In this document: piece after piece, positions 1-6,951 of the stretch
Position numbering within the stretch: position 1 is the first letter of the stretch
Layout: each line of letters opens with the position of its first letter
The notes under the pieces: generated by a model
What the model was told of the DNA's origin: nothing
Databases searched by the model: none
Seen by the model: the letters and a program-made list of their open reading frames with translations, nothing else
Origin: JALONO01 sp038209965
GTDB lineage: Bacteria > Bacteroidota > Bacteroidia > Cytophagales > Thermoflexibacteraceae
Assembly: GCA_038209965.1 (NCBI GenBank)
Contig: JBBQXF010000041.1
Location: 1-37,898 of the forward strand
Length of the DNA stretch: 37,898 nt
Direction of reading: 5' to 3'
Position numbers and translations under genes: made by a program

Positions 1-201
1 CCCCAGATCATCATTTCGGGTGGGGTCAAGAACTTTTTGGAGGGGTACTACTTGACCCAAAAATTGGCTCTGCCCAGTGTTTATGGCCAAGCTTCAGCAT
101 TTTTGGGTCATGCCCGAGAGAGCTATGAATCACTCCAGCGCTATGTGCAGTCACAACTGAAAGGACTGGCTTACGCCCAAGCGTTTTTGAAAGTCAAGTA
201 G
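1..201 (+). CDS. fni: Type 2 isopentenyl-diphosphate delta-isomerase, C-terminal fragment
   Basis: An open frame runs from the first base to a TAG at 199-201 and encodes the last 66 residues of a protein whose start lies outside the window. It opens with IIISGGVKN, which resembles the phosphate-binding strand-loop of FMN-dependent TIM-barrel enzymes, and ends in a helical tail (LKGLAYAQAFLKVK) like the end of type 2 IPP isomerases. That enzyme interconverts isopentenyl and dimethylallyl diphosphate in the cytosol using FMN. The assignment is strengthened by the next two genes, HMG-CoA reductase and a GYDIA-type GHMP kinase, which commonly accompany fni in Bacteroidota. The FMN-binding N-terminal part cannot be checked here, so another FMN-barrel oxidoreductase remains possible. 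Confidence 0.68.
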   Translation, partial: PQIIISGGVKNFLEGYYLTQKLALPSVYGQASAFLGHARESYESLQRYVQSQLKGLAYAQAFLKVK

Positions 202-580
202 CGGAACGACCGGCACGATCCGGCTGTTGGTTGCTGTTTAATTATTTTAACCGCTTTACAATCAAATAATGGTAATCGACTTCTCCGTCAACTATTTATA
301 CTGTGAGCGCACCATGTTTGATAGTACAAACCAATGTTTGAGCTTTTGAAAATAAGTGACACCAGCCTAGAAATTGGGCAATAATTGATTGGTTGAAGTC
401 ATGGTGTTTAAAAAAAAAGACAATTTAAATTTCGCTACTAGTTGCGCAGCAAAACTGCCTATTTTTTGGTCAGCCGTAAATTGTATTTGTTTTGTTAAAA
501 TAAAATCGTTAAATTACAAGACCATGAAGTTGATTATCCTTTAATCGTAAAACCGTTCAATCGTGCAAAACCAATAAATC
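202..580. other. AT-rich intergenic region, no gene recognised
   Basis: This 379-base stretch separates the isomerase fragment from HMG-CoA reductase. It is clearly more AT-rich than the flanking genes. The longest plus-strand reading frame I found is about 26 codons from an ATG at 269 and has no recognisable features. A near match to the -7 element (TATTTTTTG at 460-468) has no well-spaced TTG box. I see no convincing terminator. It probably holds the promoter and leader of the reductase gene. Confidence 0.5.
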
Positions 581-1939
581 ATGCAACTCATTTCGGGCTA
601 CTCCAAACTTTCCAAAGATCAGAAGCTGCAATGGTTGGCCGGGCAAGTGGCCGACGATCCCCAAACTTGGGTAAATGAGCTAAAAGCTTACTGGCACACC
701 AATCCGGCAGTGCAGAAACGGTTTGATGAATTCAGCGAAAATACGCTCACCAATTTTTATATGCCGTTTGGAGTTGCGCCCAATGTGCTGATCAACGGTA
801 AGCTATACGCCGTGCCAATGGTGATCGAGGAAAGTTCGGTAGTGGCGGCTGCTTCGCAGAGTGCCAAGTTCTGGGCTGAACGGGGCGGGTTTCACGCCAA
901 AGTCCTGTCCATGACCAAGGTGGGCCAAGTGCATTTCATCTGGGAAGGCGAGTTCAAAAAATTGGATGTGTTGTTTGATGAACTCAAAGAACTTTTGTTG
1001 GATCGGACGGCCATGTTCACCAAAAATATGCGGGCCAGAGGGGGCGGTATTTTGGACATTGAACTGGTAGATATGGGCCACGTAGAGCCGAATTATTATC
1101 AATTAAAGGCCACCTTTGACACTTGTGACTCAATGGGAGCCAATTTTATCAACACTTGTTTGGAGGAATTTGCCAAAGCGCTCAAAGAGTGGGCGGCAGG
1201 GCACGCTTTATTTGCTGGGGCAGAAAAATACCCAACCGTGATCATGTCCATCCTGAGCAACTATACGCCCGAATGCTTGGTTCGGGCTTGGGTAGAGTGC
1301 CCAGTGGCCGATCTGGGCCACTTCGACGAGATGCCGCCCGAGACGTTTGCCAATAAATTCCAGAAGGCGATTACCATTGCCCGCAACGATGTGTACCGGG
1401 CCACGACCCACAACAAGGGGATTTTCAACGGCATCGACGCGGTCATCCTGGCCACGGGCAACGATTTTCGGGCCGTGGAGGCATGTGGCCATGCCTACGC
1501 GAGCCGCGATGGCAAGTACCGCAGCCTGAGCAATGTATCGGTGGAGGAGGGGGTGTTCCGGTTCTGGATTGATCTGCCACTCTCAGTGGGCACCGTGGGC
1601 GGCCTGACGCAACTGCACCCGCTGGTCAAGCGTTCATTTGAGATCCTGGGCAATCCCGATGCCAACGAGCTGATGATGATCGCGGCGGCCGTTGGGTTGG
1701 CCCAGAATTTTGGGGCGGTCAAATCGCTCATTACTTCGGGCATCCAGAAAGGCCACATGAAAATGCACCTCCTTAATATTCTCAACCATTTTAATGCTTC
1801 TGAGACTGAAATTATCCAAGCAGTAGAACATTTCAAACACAATATCGTTTCATTTAGTGCCGCTAGCAACCTGCTTGACCAATGGCGCGAGGCCGCCTTG
1901 TTGGCGGCAGGCACGCAAGGGCAAGTAGGTAATGAATGA
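581..1939 (+). CDS. mvaA: Hydroxymethylglutaryl-CoA reductase, class II (degradative-type family)
   Basis: The 452-residue protein interconverts HMG-CoA and mevalonate in the cytosol; in this context it should supply mevalonate for isoprenoids. Catalytic landmarks of the class II family are visible in order: the Glu in VIEESSVVAAA (E83/E84), Lys in HNKGIFNGID (K279), Asp in ATGNDFRAVEA (D295) and the late His in GIQKGHMKMH (H392). The length matches soluble bacterial class II enzymes, about 430-450 residues, and there is no membrane segment. The ATG at 581 precedes the family-typical opening ISGYSKLS. It is followed after 77 bases by the GHMP kinase, which also has its own promoter. Direction of catalysis and NADH versus NADPH preference cannot be read from the sequence. 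Confidence 0.95.
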   Translation: MQLISGYSKLSKDQKLQWLAGQVADDPQTWVNELKAYWHTNPAVQKRFDEFSENTLTNFYMPFGVAPNVLINGKLYAVPMVIEESSVVAAASQSAKFWAERGGFHAKVLSMTKVGQVHFIWEGEFKKLDVLFDELKELLLDRTAMFTKNMRARGGGILDIELVDMGHVEPNYYQLKATFDTCDSMGANFINTCLEEFAKALKEWAAGHALFAGAEKYPTVIMSILSNYTPECLVRAWVECPVADLGHFDEMPPETFANKFQKAITIARNDVYRATTHNKGIFNGIDAVILATGNDFRAVEACGHAYASRDGKYRSLSNVSVEEGVFRFWIDLPLSVGTVGGLTQLHPLVKRSFEILGNPDANELMMIAAAVGLAQNFGAVKSLITSGIQKGHMKMHLLNILNHFNASETEIIQAVEHFKHNIVSFSAASNLLDQWREAALLAAGTQGQVGNE

Positions 1940-1976
1940 TAGGCAGCACCACACCCACTGGGTTTGTGGGGCAGTT

Positions 1977-2008
1977 TTTGGTTAAATATTTGTTTTAGGG
2001 TACTTTTG
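1977..2008 (+). promoter_or_regulatory. Bacteroidota-type promoter of the GHMP kinase gene
   Basis: TTTG at 1977-1980 and TACTTTTG at 2001-2008 are separated by exactly 20 bases. This is a full match to the known Bacteroides sigma-A consensus (TTTG, 19-21 bases, TAnnTTTG). If transcription starts about four bases after the -7 box, the leader before the ATG at 2017 would be only about five bases. Confidence 0.65.
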
Positions 2009-2016
2009 GCAAGTCT

Positions 2017-2973
2017 ATGCAGAATTATTACGGAAGCGGCAAGTTGCTTTTGAGCGGCGAGTATTATGTTTTGGATGGTGCTCATGCCCTAGCCCTGCCC
2101 ACCAAACATGGGCAACGTTTGCGGGTATCGTATTCACCCTCCGAGCACAAAGTGCTGCACTGGAAAAGCTACGATGACAAAGGCCAGCTTTGGTTTGAAG
2201 CCCGTTTTGACATTGATAGTTTTGACTTGCTGGACAACTTTTTGTCCCAAAAATCCTTGACCCTGCAAAAGATTTTGCGGAAAGCCCGCCAAATGGGGGC
2301 CAGTTTCCTCAAGGGCAAAGAGTATGTACTGGTGGAGACTTTCTTGGAGTTTCCACTTCTGTGGGGCCTGGGCAGCAGTTCTACCCTGATCTTTAACATT
2401 GCCAAATGGGCGGGTATTGATCCATACGAACTGTTGTTCAAAACCGTGGGCGGCTCGGGCTATGACGTGGCTTGCGCCGAGGCCACGTCACCGATTGTCT
2501 ATGCCAAAACGGATGCCGGCCCCCAAGTGATCGTGGCTGATTTTGATCCCCCTTTCAAAGATCGGCTCTACTTCGTTTATTTGGACAAAAAGCAGTCCTC
2601 GGCCGAAGGCATTGAGCACTATCACGCCATGGCCCACGGCAAAAAAGAATTTGCCGATCAGCTCTCGCAAATCACCCAGGGAATGTTGGATGCCCAAACC
2701 TTGGCCGATTTTGATGCCCTCATCAAGCAGCATGAGGAGTTGATTGGCCGCACTTTACAGCTCTCGCAGGTCAAAGAATTGTACTTTTCCGATTTTTGGG
2801 GCCAAGTAAAATCGCTTGGGGCTTGGGGCGGCGATTTTGTGCTGGTCACCAGCGAACGGCCCGCCGAAGAGACGCGCCAGTATTTTGCCGGGAAAGGGTT
2901 CAGCGTTTTTGTGCCCTATGATGAAATGATCAAGACCGAAACCAGTTCCAACTTGAAAATGGCCGAAGTGTAA
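2017..2973 (+). CDS. GYDIA-family GHMP kinase (mevalonate pathway)
   Basis: This 318-residue protein is a GHMP-superfamily kinase. The ATP-binding loop GLGSSST is at 117-123, and the family signature appears as GGSGYDVA at 145-152, with Val replacing the Ile of GYDIA. The N-terminus (GSGKLLLSGEYYVLDGAHALA) matches the substrate-side strand of mevalonate-type kinases. Position directly after HMG-CoA reductase and the isomerase supports phosphorylation of mevalonate or phosphomevalonate, but the exact substrate is not known from sequence. It is probably cytosolic, with no signal or membrane segment. A well-formed promoter sits immediately upstream and a strong terminator follows at 3026-3064, so it may be expressed independently of the reductase. 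Confidence 0.9.
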   Translation: MQNYYGSGKLLLSGEYYVLDGAHALALPTKHGQRLRVSYSPSEHKVLHWKSYDDKGQLWFEARFDIDSFDLLDNFLSQKSLTLQKILRKARQMGASFLKGKEYVLVETFLEFPLLWGLGSSSTLIFNIAKWAGIDPYELLFKTVGGSGYDVACAEATSPIVYAKTDAGPQVIVADFDPPFKDRLYFVYLDKKQSSAEGIEHYHAMAHGKKEFADQLSQITQGMLDAQTLADFDALIKQHEELIGRTLQLSQVKELYFSDFWGQVKSLGAWGGDFVLVTSERPAEETRQYFAGKGFSVFVPYDEMIKTETSSNLKMAEV

Positions 2974-3025
2974 GGAACACCCCCCGCCACAGCAAGCTGG
3001 CCAACCGATCAATAACCACCAGCCC

Positions 3026-3064
3026 AAAAAGGCTTCCAACTGACGAACGGTGGGAAGCCTTTTT
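3026..3064. terminator. Bidirectional rho-independent terminator
   Basis: Perfect 12-bp arms (AAAAAGGCTTCC at 3026-3037, GGAAGCCTTTTT at 3053-3064) enclose a 15-base loop, with runs of A before and T after. It can stop transcripts from both the GHMP kinase (+) and the convergent PP2C-like operon (-). Confidence 0.9.
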
Positions 3065-3136
3065 ATTTTTGGTTGGCCCGAGCGCATGGGGAACTGCAAA
3101 ATTGGGCCCGTTAACCATCACCCAGTACCTGCCCAT

Positions 3137-3862
3137 CTATTGGCGGATCACCAAGCGGATGATGGCCACATCGTCGGCCGGCTCGACGTGGTGCTGACTT
3201 TTGAGGGTAAAAATCTTGCGGGTCAGCATATTGTCATATTCGGCAAAGGCTTCGTCTTTGAGCAAATAATCGGTGTAGGAAAAATCAATTTCATTGTCAC
3301 TGACGCGCTGATAACGGAAAGTGAATACGCCATCGGTGGCAATGCTGATCTGGGAAGGGTTCTCGATGTTGAATGTATTTTGGTACAGGTAGTTTTGTAG
3401 CGATTGCTCGTTGTCATTTAGGTGATAGGCCGGATAATCGGGCATGTTGTCTTGGTCGATCTGGTAAATGCTCCCATCAAAGCTAATGGCCCCGTCGCCT
3501 AAGCTGGCGATATACGCCTGATTGTGTTTTTTGTTGACAATAAGTAGCATCAAAGTGGCCAATAACTCTTCAGTTTCCAGTTGAAGTTGGAACTTGACTT
3601 TTTTCAGTTCGTCGATGAACTGGGTCAAAATGAGATCCCCGATTTGTTCAGGGTTCAGATCCTCGCACACCCGCTGATCGGCCACGATCTTGCGGATCAG
3701 TTTGCAAGTAATGGCCGATGCCAAATGGGCATCGCGCCCACTCGAGCACCCGTCCGATACCGCACCAATGAACAGATCTTCGCTTACTTGCAAGGTGAGT
3801 AAAAAATCCTCACAAAAATTTTTATGCTGCTTGCCTTTTTGCAGAGCTGTGTATATTTTCAT
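3137..3862 (-). CDS. PP2C-family protein phosphatase
   Basis: The 241-residue protein shows the dispersed metal-binding motifs of PPM/PP2C Ser/Thr phosphatases: CEDF at 17-20, AVSDGCSSG around D37-G38, SLGDGAI in the middle and PADDVAII near the C-terminus (D230, D231). It has no signal peptide or membrane helix and no fused sensor domain, and is short compared with RsbU/SpoIIE types, so it is a stand-alone cytosolic phosphatase domain. It begins three bases after the stop of the 92-residue gene upstream, and the two surely share a transcript. The target is unknown and no Ser/Thr kinase gene is present in the window. Confidence 0.85.
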   Translation of the reverse strand: MKIYTALQKGKQHKNFCEDFLLTLQVSEDLFIGAVSDGCSSGRDAHLASAITCKLIRKIVADQRVCEDLNPEQIGDLILTQFIDELKKVKFQLQLETEELLATLMLLIVNKKHNQAYIASLGDGAISFDGSIYQIDQDNMPDYPAYHLNDNEQSLQNYLYQNTFNIENPSQISIATDGVFTFRYQRVSDNEIDFSYTDYLLKDEAFAEYDNMLTRKIFTLKSQHHVEPADDVAIIRLVIRQ

Positions 3863-3865
3863 AAA

Positions 3866-4144
3866 TTAGTCTTCTTTTTTTCGGATGACCACCATTTTCT
3901 TGGCTGGTTTAACCACAAGTGCATTTTCGCTTTCCGCCGGTTCAATGGGCAGCGGGCCAATTTCGGCGGCCAAGTGATATTGGCGGCGAACTTGGTTGAT
4001 CAAAAACAGTTTTTGCGCAACAAAGCTGTTTACATGTACTTGGGTAAACAAGTCCTGAAATTCATTGAACTTCACCGGGTCGGCCAGCCGAAACTTTTCG
4101 GGGTCAATTCTCTTCTTTTTTAAGAATGCAATAAACTCTTCCAT
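3866..4144 (-). CDS. Conserved-looking small protein of unknown function, partner of the PP2C gene
   Basis: The 92-residue product is not one I recognise. It is rich in Lys and Glu, starts with a charged helix (MEEFIAFLKKKRIDPEKF), continues with a probable second helix around 24-58 (KFNEFQDLFTQVH to LINQVRRQYHLAA), and ends in a short, probably flexible Pro/Glu segment and a basic tail (KPAKKMVVIRKKED). There are no Cys residues and no membrane segment. The 3-bp spacing to the phosphatase argues for translational coupling and a related role, such as a regulator, adaptor or substrate. This role is inference only. Confidence 0.7.
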   Translation of the reverse strand: MEEFIAFLKKKRIDPEKFRLADPVKFNEFQDLFTQVHVNSFVAQKLFLINQVRRQYHLAAEIGPLPIEPAESENALVVKPAKKMVVIRKKED

Positions 4145-4218
4145 AGCTGCCGGGAAAGGTTGTATTTATTTTTTTGAAATCCTAACGAACTTGGAAATTT
4201 TTAATGATTGGCAATAAA

Positions 4219-5295
4219 TTAGTTAAAATCCACTTCCACCACTAATTTACTGGTCACCGCTTGGCCCTGTCGGGTGGCTGGTTGCCAACCTTGGTATTGG
4301 CCGATGAGGCGTTGGGCTTCGCGGTCACGGGCTTTGTCCAAACTTTTGATCAAGGTTATCTTGCCGACTTTGCCTTTTTGGGAGATCTGGACTTCTAGCT
4401 CCACCCGGCCCGCTGGCCCAGCCTTGGCCGATTGGGCGATGAAGGCACGGAAAGCTTCCCAGCCACCCAAGGGCAGGGCCGCTTGGGCTATGTTCCCCTC
4501 GTCCGCTTCTTCTTTGGTGGTCGTGGCCAGCGCAGACTTGGATTTCTTGGTGGTCGATTCTTGGTTATCTCGCTTGGCATCTTTGTTTTGCTCATCCATC
4601 ACCAAAGGCTTGGGTTGTTCGTTGGGCTGGTTCGTAGCAACAGTGGCGCTCTTCACAACTTCCGATTCGGTTTCGAACTCATCATCTACCTCGCCAGTCT
4701 GGGTTTTTTGAGGATTGAGGGCCAGTTGCTTGCGCATTTCCCGGCCGGCCAGCACCGGCCCATTGGCGATGTCGCTGGTTTGCTTGCGCTCTGGTTGGCG
4801 GGGTCTGATGCGCTCGGATCGCTTTTCTAAAGTGGCCGTTGCTTCGGGTTTACCGAGTTGATCCGCGACCAGTGGCTGCCCCAAATCTACCGCGAACGTC
4901 GAATCGGTGGGGGCAGGGGCCACCTCGGCCGCTGAGGTTTTATCGCTGTTTTCAGCCAATTGGTTGCTAGGGCCATTCGATCCAAAGCGGTCTTGGGCCC
5001 ACCAGCCAGCCACCACTAAGGCCACTACCGCCGCCGCTACGCGCAGCAGTGGGACGAGCCTGCGTTCCACGGGGCGTTGTGCGGCCTGCACGCGCGCGCG
5101 GAGCCGGGCCTGCAAGTCGGCCAGATCGGCCGGGGAAGCTTCGGGCACGGTTATCCAGCCCTCCAGTGCCTCGGATTGAAGCGGGGCATCGAGCATGGCC
5201 TTTTCCACCGCGTGCATTTCGGCCGGGCTGAGCGTTTGGTCGAGGTACTTTTGCAGTATCTCCTCCGAAAGCAAGGGTGGGGGCGTTTTTTTCAT
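4219..5295 (-). CDS. Anti-sigma-like membrane protein with C-terminal TonB domain
   Basis: From the ATG at 5295 the protein has 358 residues. An upstream TTG at 5304 is a less likely start. The N-terminal region (LLSEEILQKYLDQTLSPAEMH and on to ALEGW) resembles the anti-sigma fold that Bacteroidota use without zinc ligands. A hydrophobic helix at about 83-100 would span the inner membrane. A long low-complexity linker rich in Gln, Lys, Glu, Thr and Pro follows. The last roughly 80 residues (from PLGGWEAFRAFI to LVVEVDFN) look like a TonB C-terminal domain. It lies downstream of the ECF sigma gene on the same strand, fitting a sigma/anti-sigma pair. The inferred role is to sequester the sigma factor and sense or energise an outer-membrane partner. 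Which activity dominates is unknown. Confidence 0.75.
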   Translation of the reverse strand: MKKTPPPLLSEEILQKYLDQTLSPAEMHAVEKAMLDAPLQSEALEGWITVPEASPADLADLQARLRARVQAAQRPVERRLVPLLRVAAAVVALVVAGWWAQDRFGSNGPSNQLAENSDKTSAAEVAPAPTDSTFAVDLGQPLVADQLGKPEATATLEKRSERIRPRQPERKQTSDIANGPVLAGREMRKQLALNPQKTQTGEVDDEFETESEVVKSATVATNQPNEQPKPLVMDEQNKDAKRDNQESTTKKSKSALATTTKEEADEGNIAQAALPLGGWEAFRAFIAQSAKAGPAGRVELEVQISQKGKVGKITLIKSLDKARDREAQRLIGQYQGWQPATRQGQAVTSKLVVEVDFN

Positions 5296-5488
5296 GCTGG
5301 GCAATGGTTTTGTAAGATGTTGGTATTTTGTAGAGTGCGTTTTTTAAAGAAATTGATTATTTTTTGGTTATGCAATGCTTTAAATGGGTCGCTGGCGCTG
5401 TTTTATAGACCAACAATAACTACCAACTTTGGGCGTTGATACTGGCTAAAACCACCGACGCAGGGCAATGCGGGGCACTCGGCCGGAT

Positions 5489-6124
5489 TTACAATGCCGA
5501 TCGGGCTTTTTGTTCCAAATAGATTTTCAAATTTCGCTTGCCGTTTTGGATATAACTCTTCACTTTGCTCAAGTCGTGCCCTGTAAGCTCACTTACTTCC
5601 CTATAAGATTTCTCTTGCAGGTAGAACAACTCGATGCACTGTTTTTGTTCAGGGGCGAGTTTGGCCACCCCAATTTCCAGCGCCGTGAACATGGCCTCGG
5701 GGTCATTGTCCAAAGGATGCTCCCACGTGCCCAATTCCATAAAGGTGGCCGCATTTTCTTCGTCTGCATCACCCCCGCTGTTTAGTTGGGGCAGCAGTGG
5801 TTGCTCGGGGTGGCGGCCTTGTGCCCGGAGCCGCATCAGGCAATGGTTGCGGGCCGTCGTATGGATCCATGTTTGAAAATTGCGCACCTCGTGCTGGCGC
5901 AGGTCGGTGATCAGTTTCTCGAAAATCTGCATCACCGCATCCTTGGCCGCTTCGGGTTCCCGGAGGTATTTTAGGCATACCCCATAGACCAAGTGCATAT
6001 ATTTGGCGTACAACTCGCCCAAGGCCGCCACTTCCCCGTTTTGGCGGTAAGCGACCAGCACCTCCGCCTCGCTGAGGGGTGGGGCTGGTTTGGGGCGTTG
6101 AAAAATGCGCGTGATAAATGTCAC
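5489..6124 (-). CDS. ECF-type RNA polymerase sigma-70 factor
   Basis: The 211-residue protein has sigma region 2 at about 35-100 (LGELYAKYMHLVYGVCLKYL, then AAKDAVMQIFEKL and TWIHTTARNHCL) and region 4 at about 153-203 (LAPEQKQCIELFYLQEKSYREV with a helix-turn-helix before KVKSYIQNGKRNLKIYL). It lacks regions 1 and 3, as ECF factors do. The start is a GTG at 6124; the residues after it (TFITRIFQ) fit the short hydrophobic start usual in this subfamily. The next gene downstream on the same strand, 193 bases away, is the anti-sigma/TonB protein. A promoter matching the housekeeping consensus lies upstream, so it is probably not solely autoregulated. Confidence 0.9.
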   Translation of the reverse strand: MTFITRIFQRPKPAPPLSEAEVLVAYRQNGEVAALGELYAKYMHLVYGVCLKYLREPEAAKDAVMQIFEKLITDLRQHEVRNFQTWIHTTARNHCLMRLRAQGRHPEQPLLPQLNSGGDADEENAATFMELGTWEHPLDNDPEAMFTALEIGVAKLAPEQKQCIELFYLQEKSYREVSELTGHDLSKVKSYIQNGKRNLKIYLEQKARSAL

Positions 6125-6182
6125 GGGGCCTTGAGTAGATCTGGTTAGGAAAGCACAAATAAAGGATAATCCCGGTCTTGGC

Positions 6183-6212
6183 CAAACTTAATCCCCGAAA
6201 AACCTAGACCAA
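6183..6212 (-). promoter_or_regulatory. Promoter of the ECF sigma gene
   Basis: On the minus strand a TTG (6212-6210) is followed after 19 bases by TAAGTTTG (6190-6183), a full consensus match. The -33 box lies within the last codons of nudK. Predicted leader to the GTG at 6124 is about 55 bases. Confidence 0.6.
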
Positions 6213-6785
6213 TTGGTGGATTTGGGCGTATTGCAGCAGCATGATGGTTTTGCCGTCCCGGATCTCGCCGGTGGCGATGAGCTGGAGGGCATGCTCAAAC
6301 GGCACCTCGAGCACCTCGATGTTTTCTTGGTCGTGATCCATGCCTCCGCCGCCGCTCACTTGCATTTCTTTGGTGTATTCGGCCACAAAGAAGTGTAAGA
6401 TTTCGGTTACTGAACCGGGCGACATGTAGGCTTCAAACACCTTGCGCGCGTGGGTCAGTCGATAGCCGGTTTCCTCCTCGGCCTCGCGCCGGATGCAGTC
6501 CTCGGCATTGTCCTTGTCCAGCAGGCCCGCGCAGGCCTCGATCAACAGCCCGGTTTCGTTGCCGTTCAGGTAGGTGGGCACTCTAAATTGCCGCGTCAAA
6601 ATGACCATTCGGGAGGTGCGGTTATAGAGCAAAATGGTGGCCCCATTGCCCCGATCGTACACTTCGCGGTGTTGGGTTGCCCAAGAGCCATAGTGGTTTT
6701 GGTAGTCAAACGTGGCTTTGCGCAGCACAAACCAATTGTCGGACAACACACTGGTTTGGAGGTTTTTAATCTTGGGATTGGCCAT
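6204..6785 (-). CDS. nudK: NUDIX hydrolase, NudK-type GDP-mannose pyrophosphatase
   Basis: The 193-residue protein corresponds in length and sequence to Escherichia coli NudK, which cleaves GDP-mannose to GMP and mannose 1-phosphate. It contains EACAGLLDKDNAEDCIRREAEEETGY, split here as EACAGLLDKDN and the Nudix core RREAEEETGY, then AYMSPGSVTEILHFFVAEY, a GGG loop, and the C-terminal GEIRDGKTIMLLQYAQ found in that family. It is cytosolic. The stop codon falls inside the sigma promoter, so the two genes are adjacent on one strand but may be transcribed separately. No perfect TAnnTTTG box is seen before its ATG at 6785. Confidence 0.88.
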   Translation of the reverse strand: MANPKIKNLQTSVLSDNWFVLRKATFDYQNHYGSWATQHREVYDRGNGATILLYNRTSRMVILTRQFRVPTYLNGNETGLLIEACAGLLDKDNAEDCIRREAEEETGYRLTHARKVFEAYMSPGSVTEILHFFVAEYTKEMQVSGGGGMDHDQENIEVLEVPFEHALQLIATGEIRDGKTIMLLQYAQIHQLV

Positions 6786-6951
6786 TTTAGCGTTGGGGGG
6801 TTAATGTCCAGCCAGCCATGAGCATTGGCCCTGAACTGTTGGGGGCAAGGTTAAGCCTTTTTTTCCAATACTGGGAAACGAGCGGCGGGAGTGGTCATCC
6901 CACCAAGCTGCGCCACACCGGGAATGACAAAAACAGTTGTCGTTACAGCGC

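Noticed and set aside
269..349. 26-codon frame in the first intergenic region
   Set aside because: Too short, AT-driven, no context.
1495..2085. 196-residue minus-strand frame across the end of HMG-CoA reductase
   Set aside because: It is the complement of a well-supported gene, has no recognised motif and crosses the intergenic promoter.
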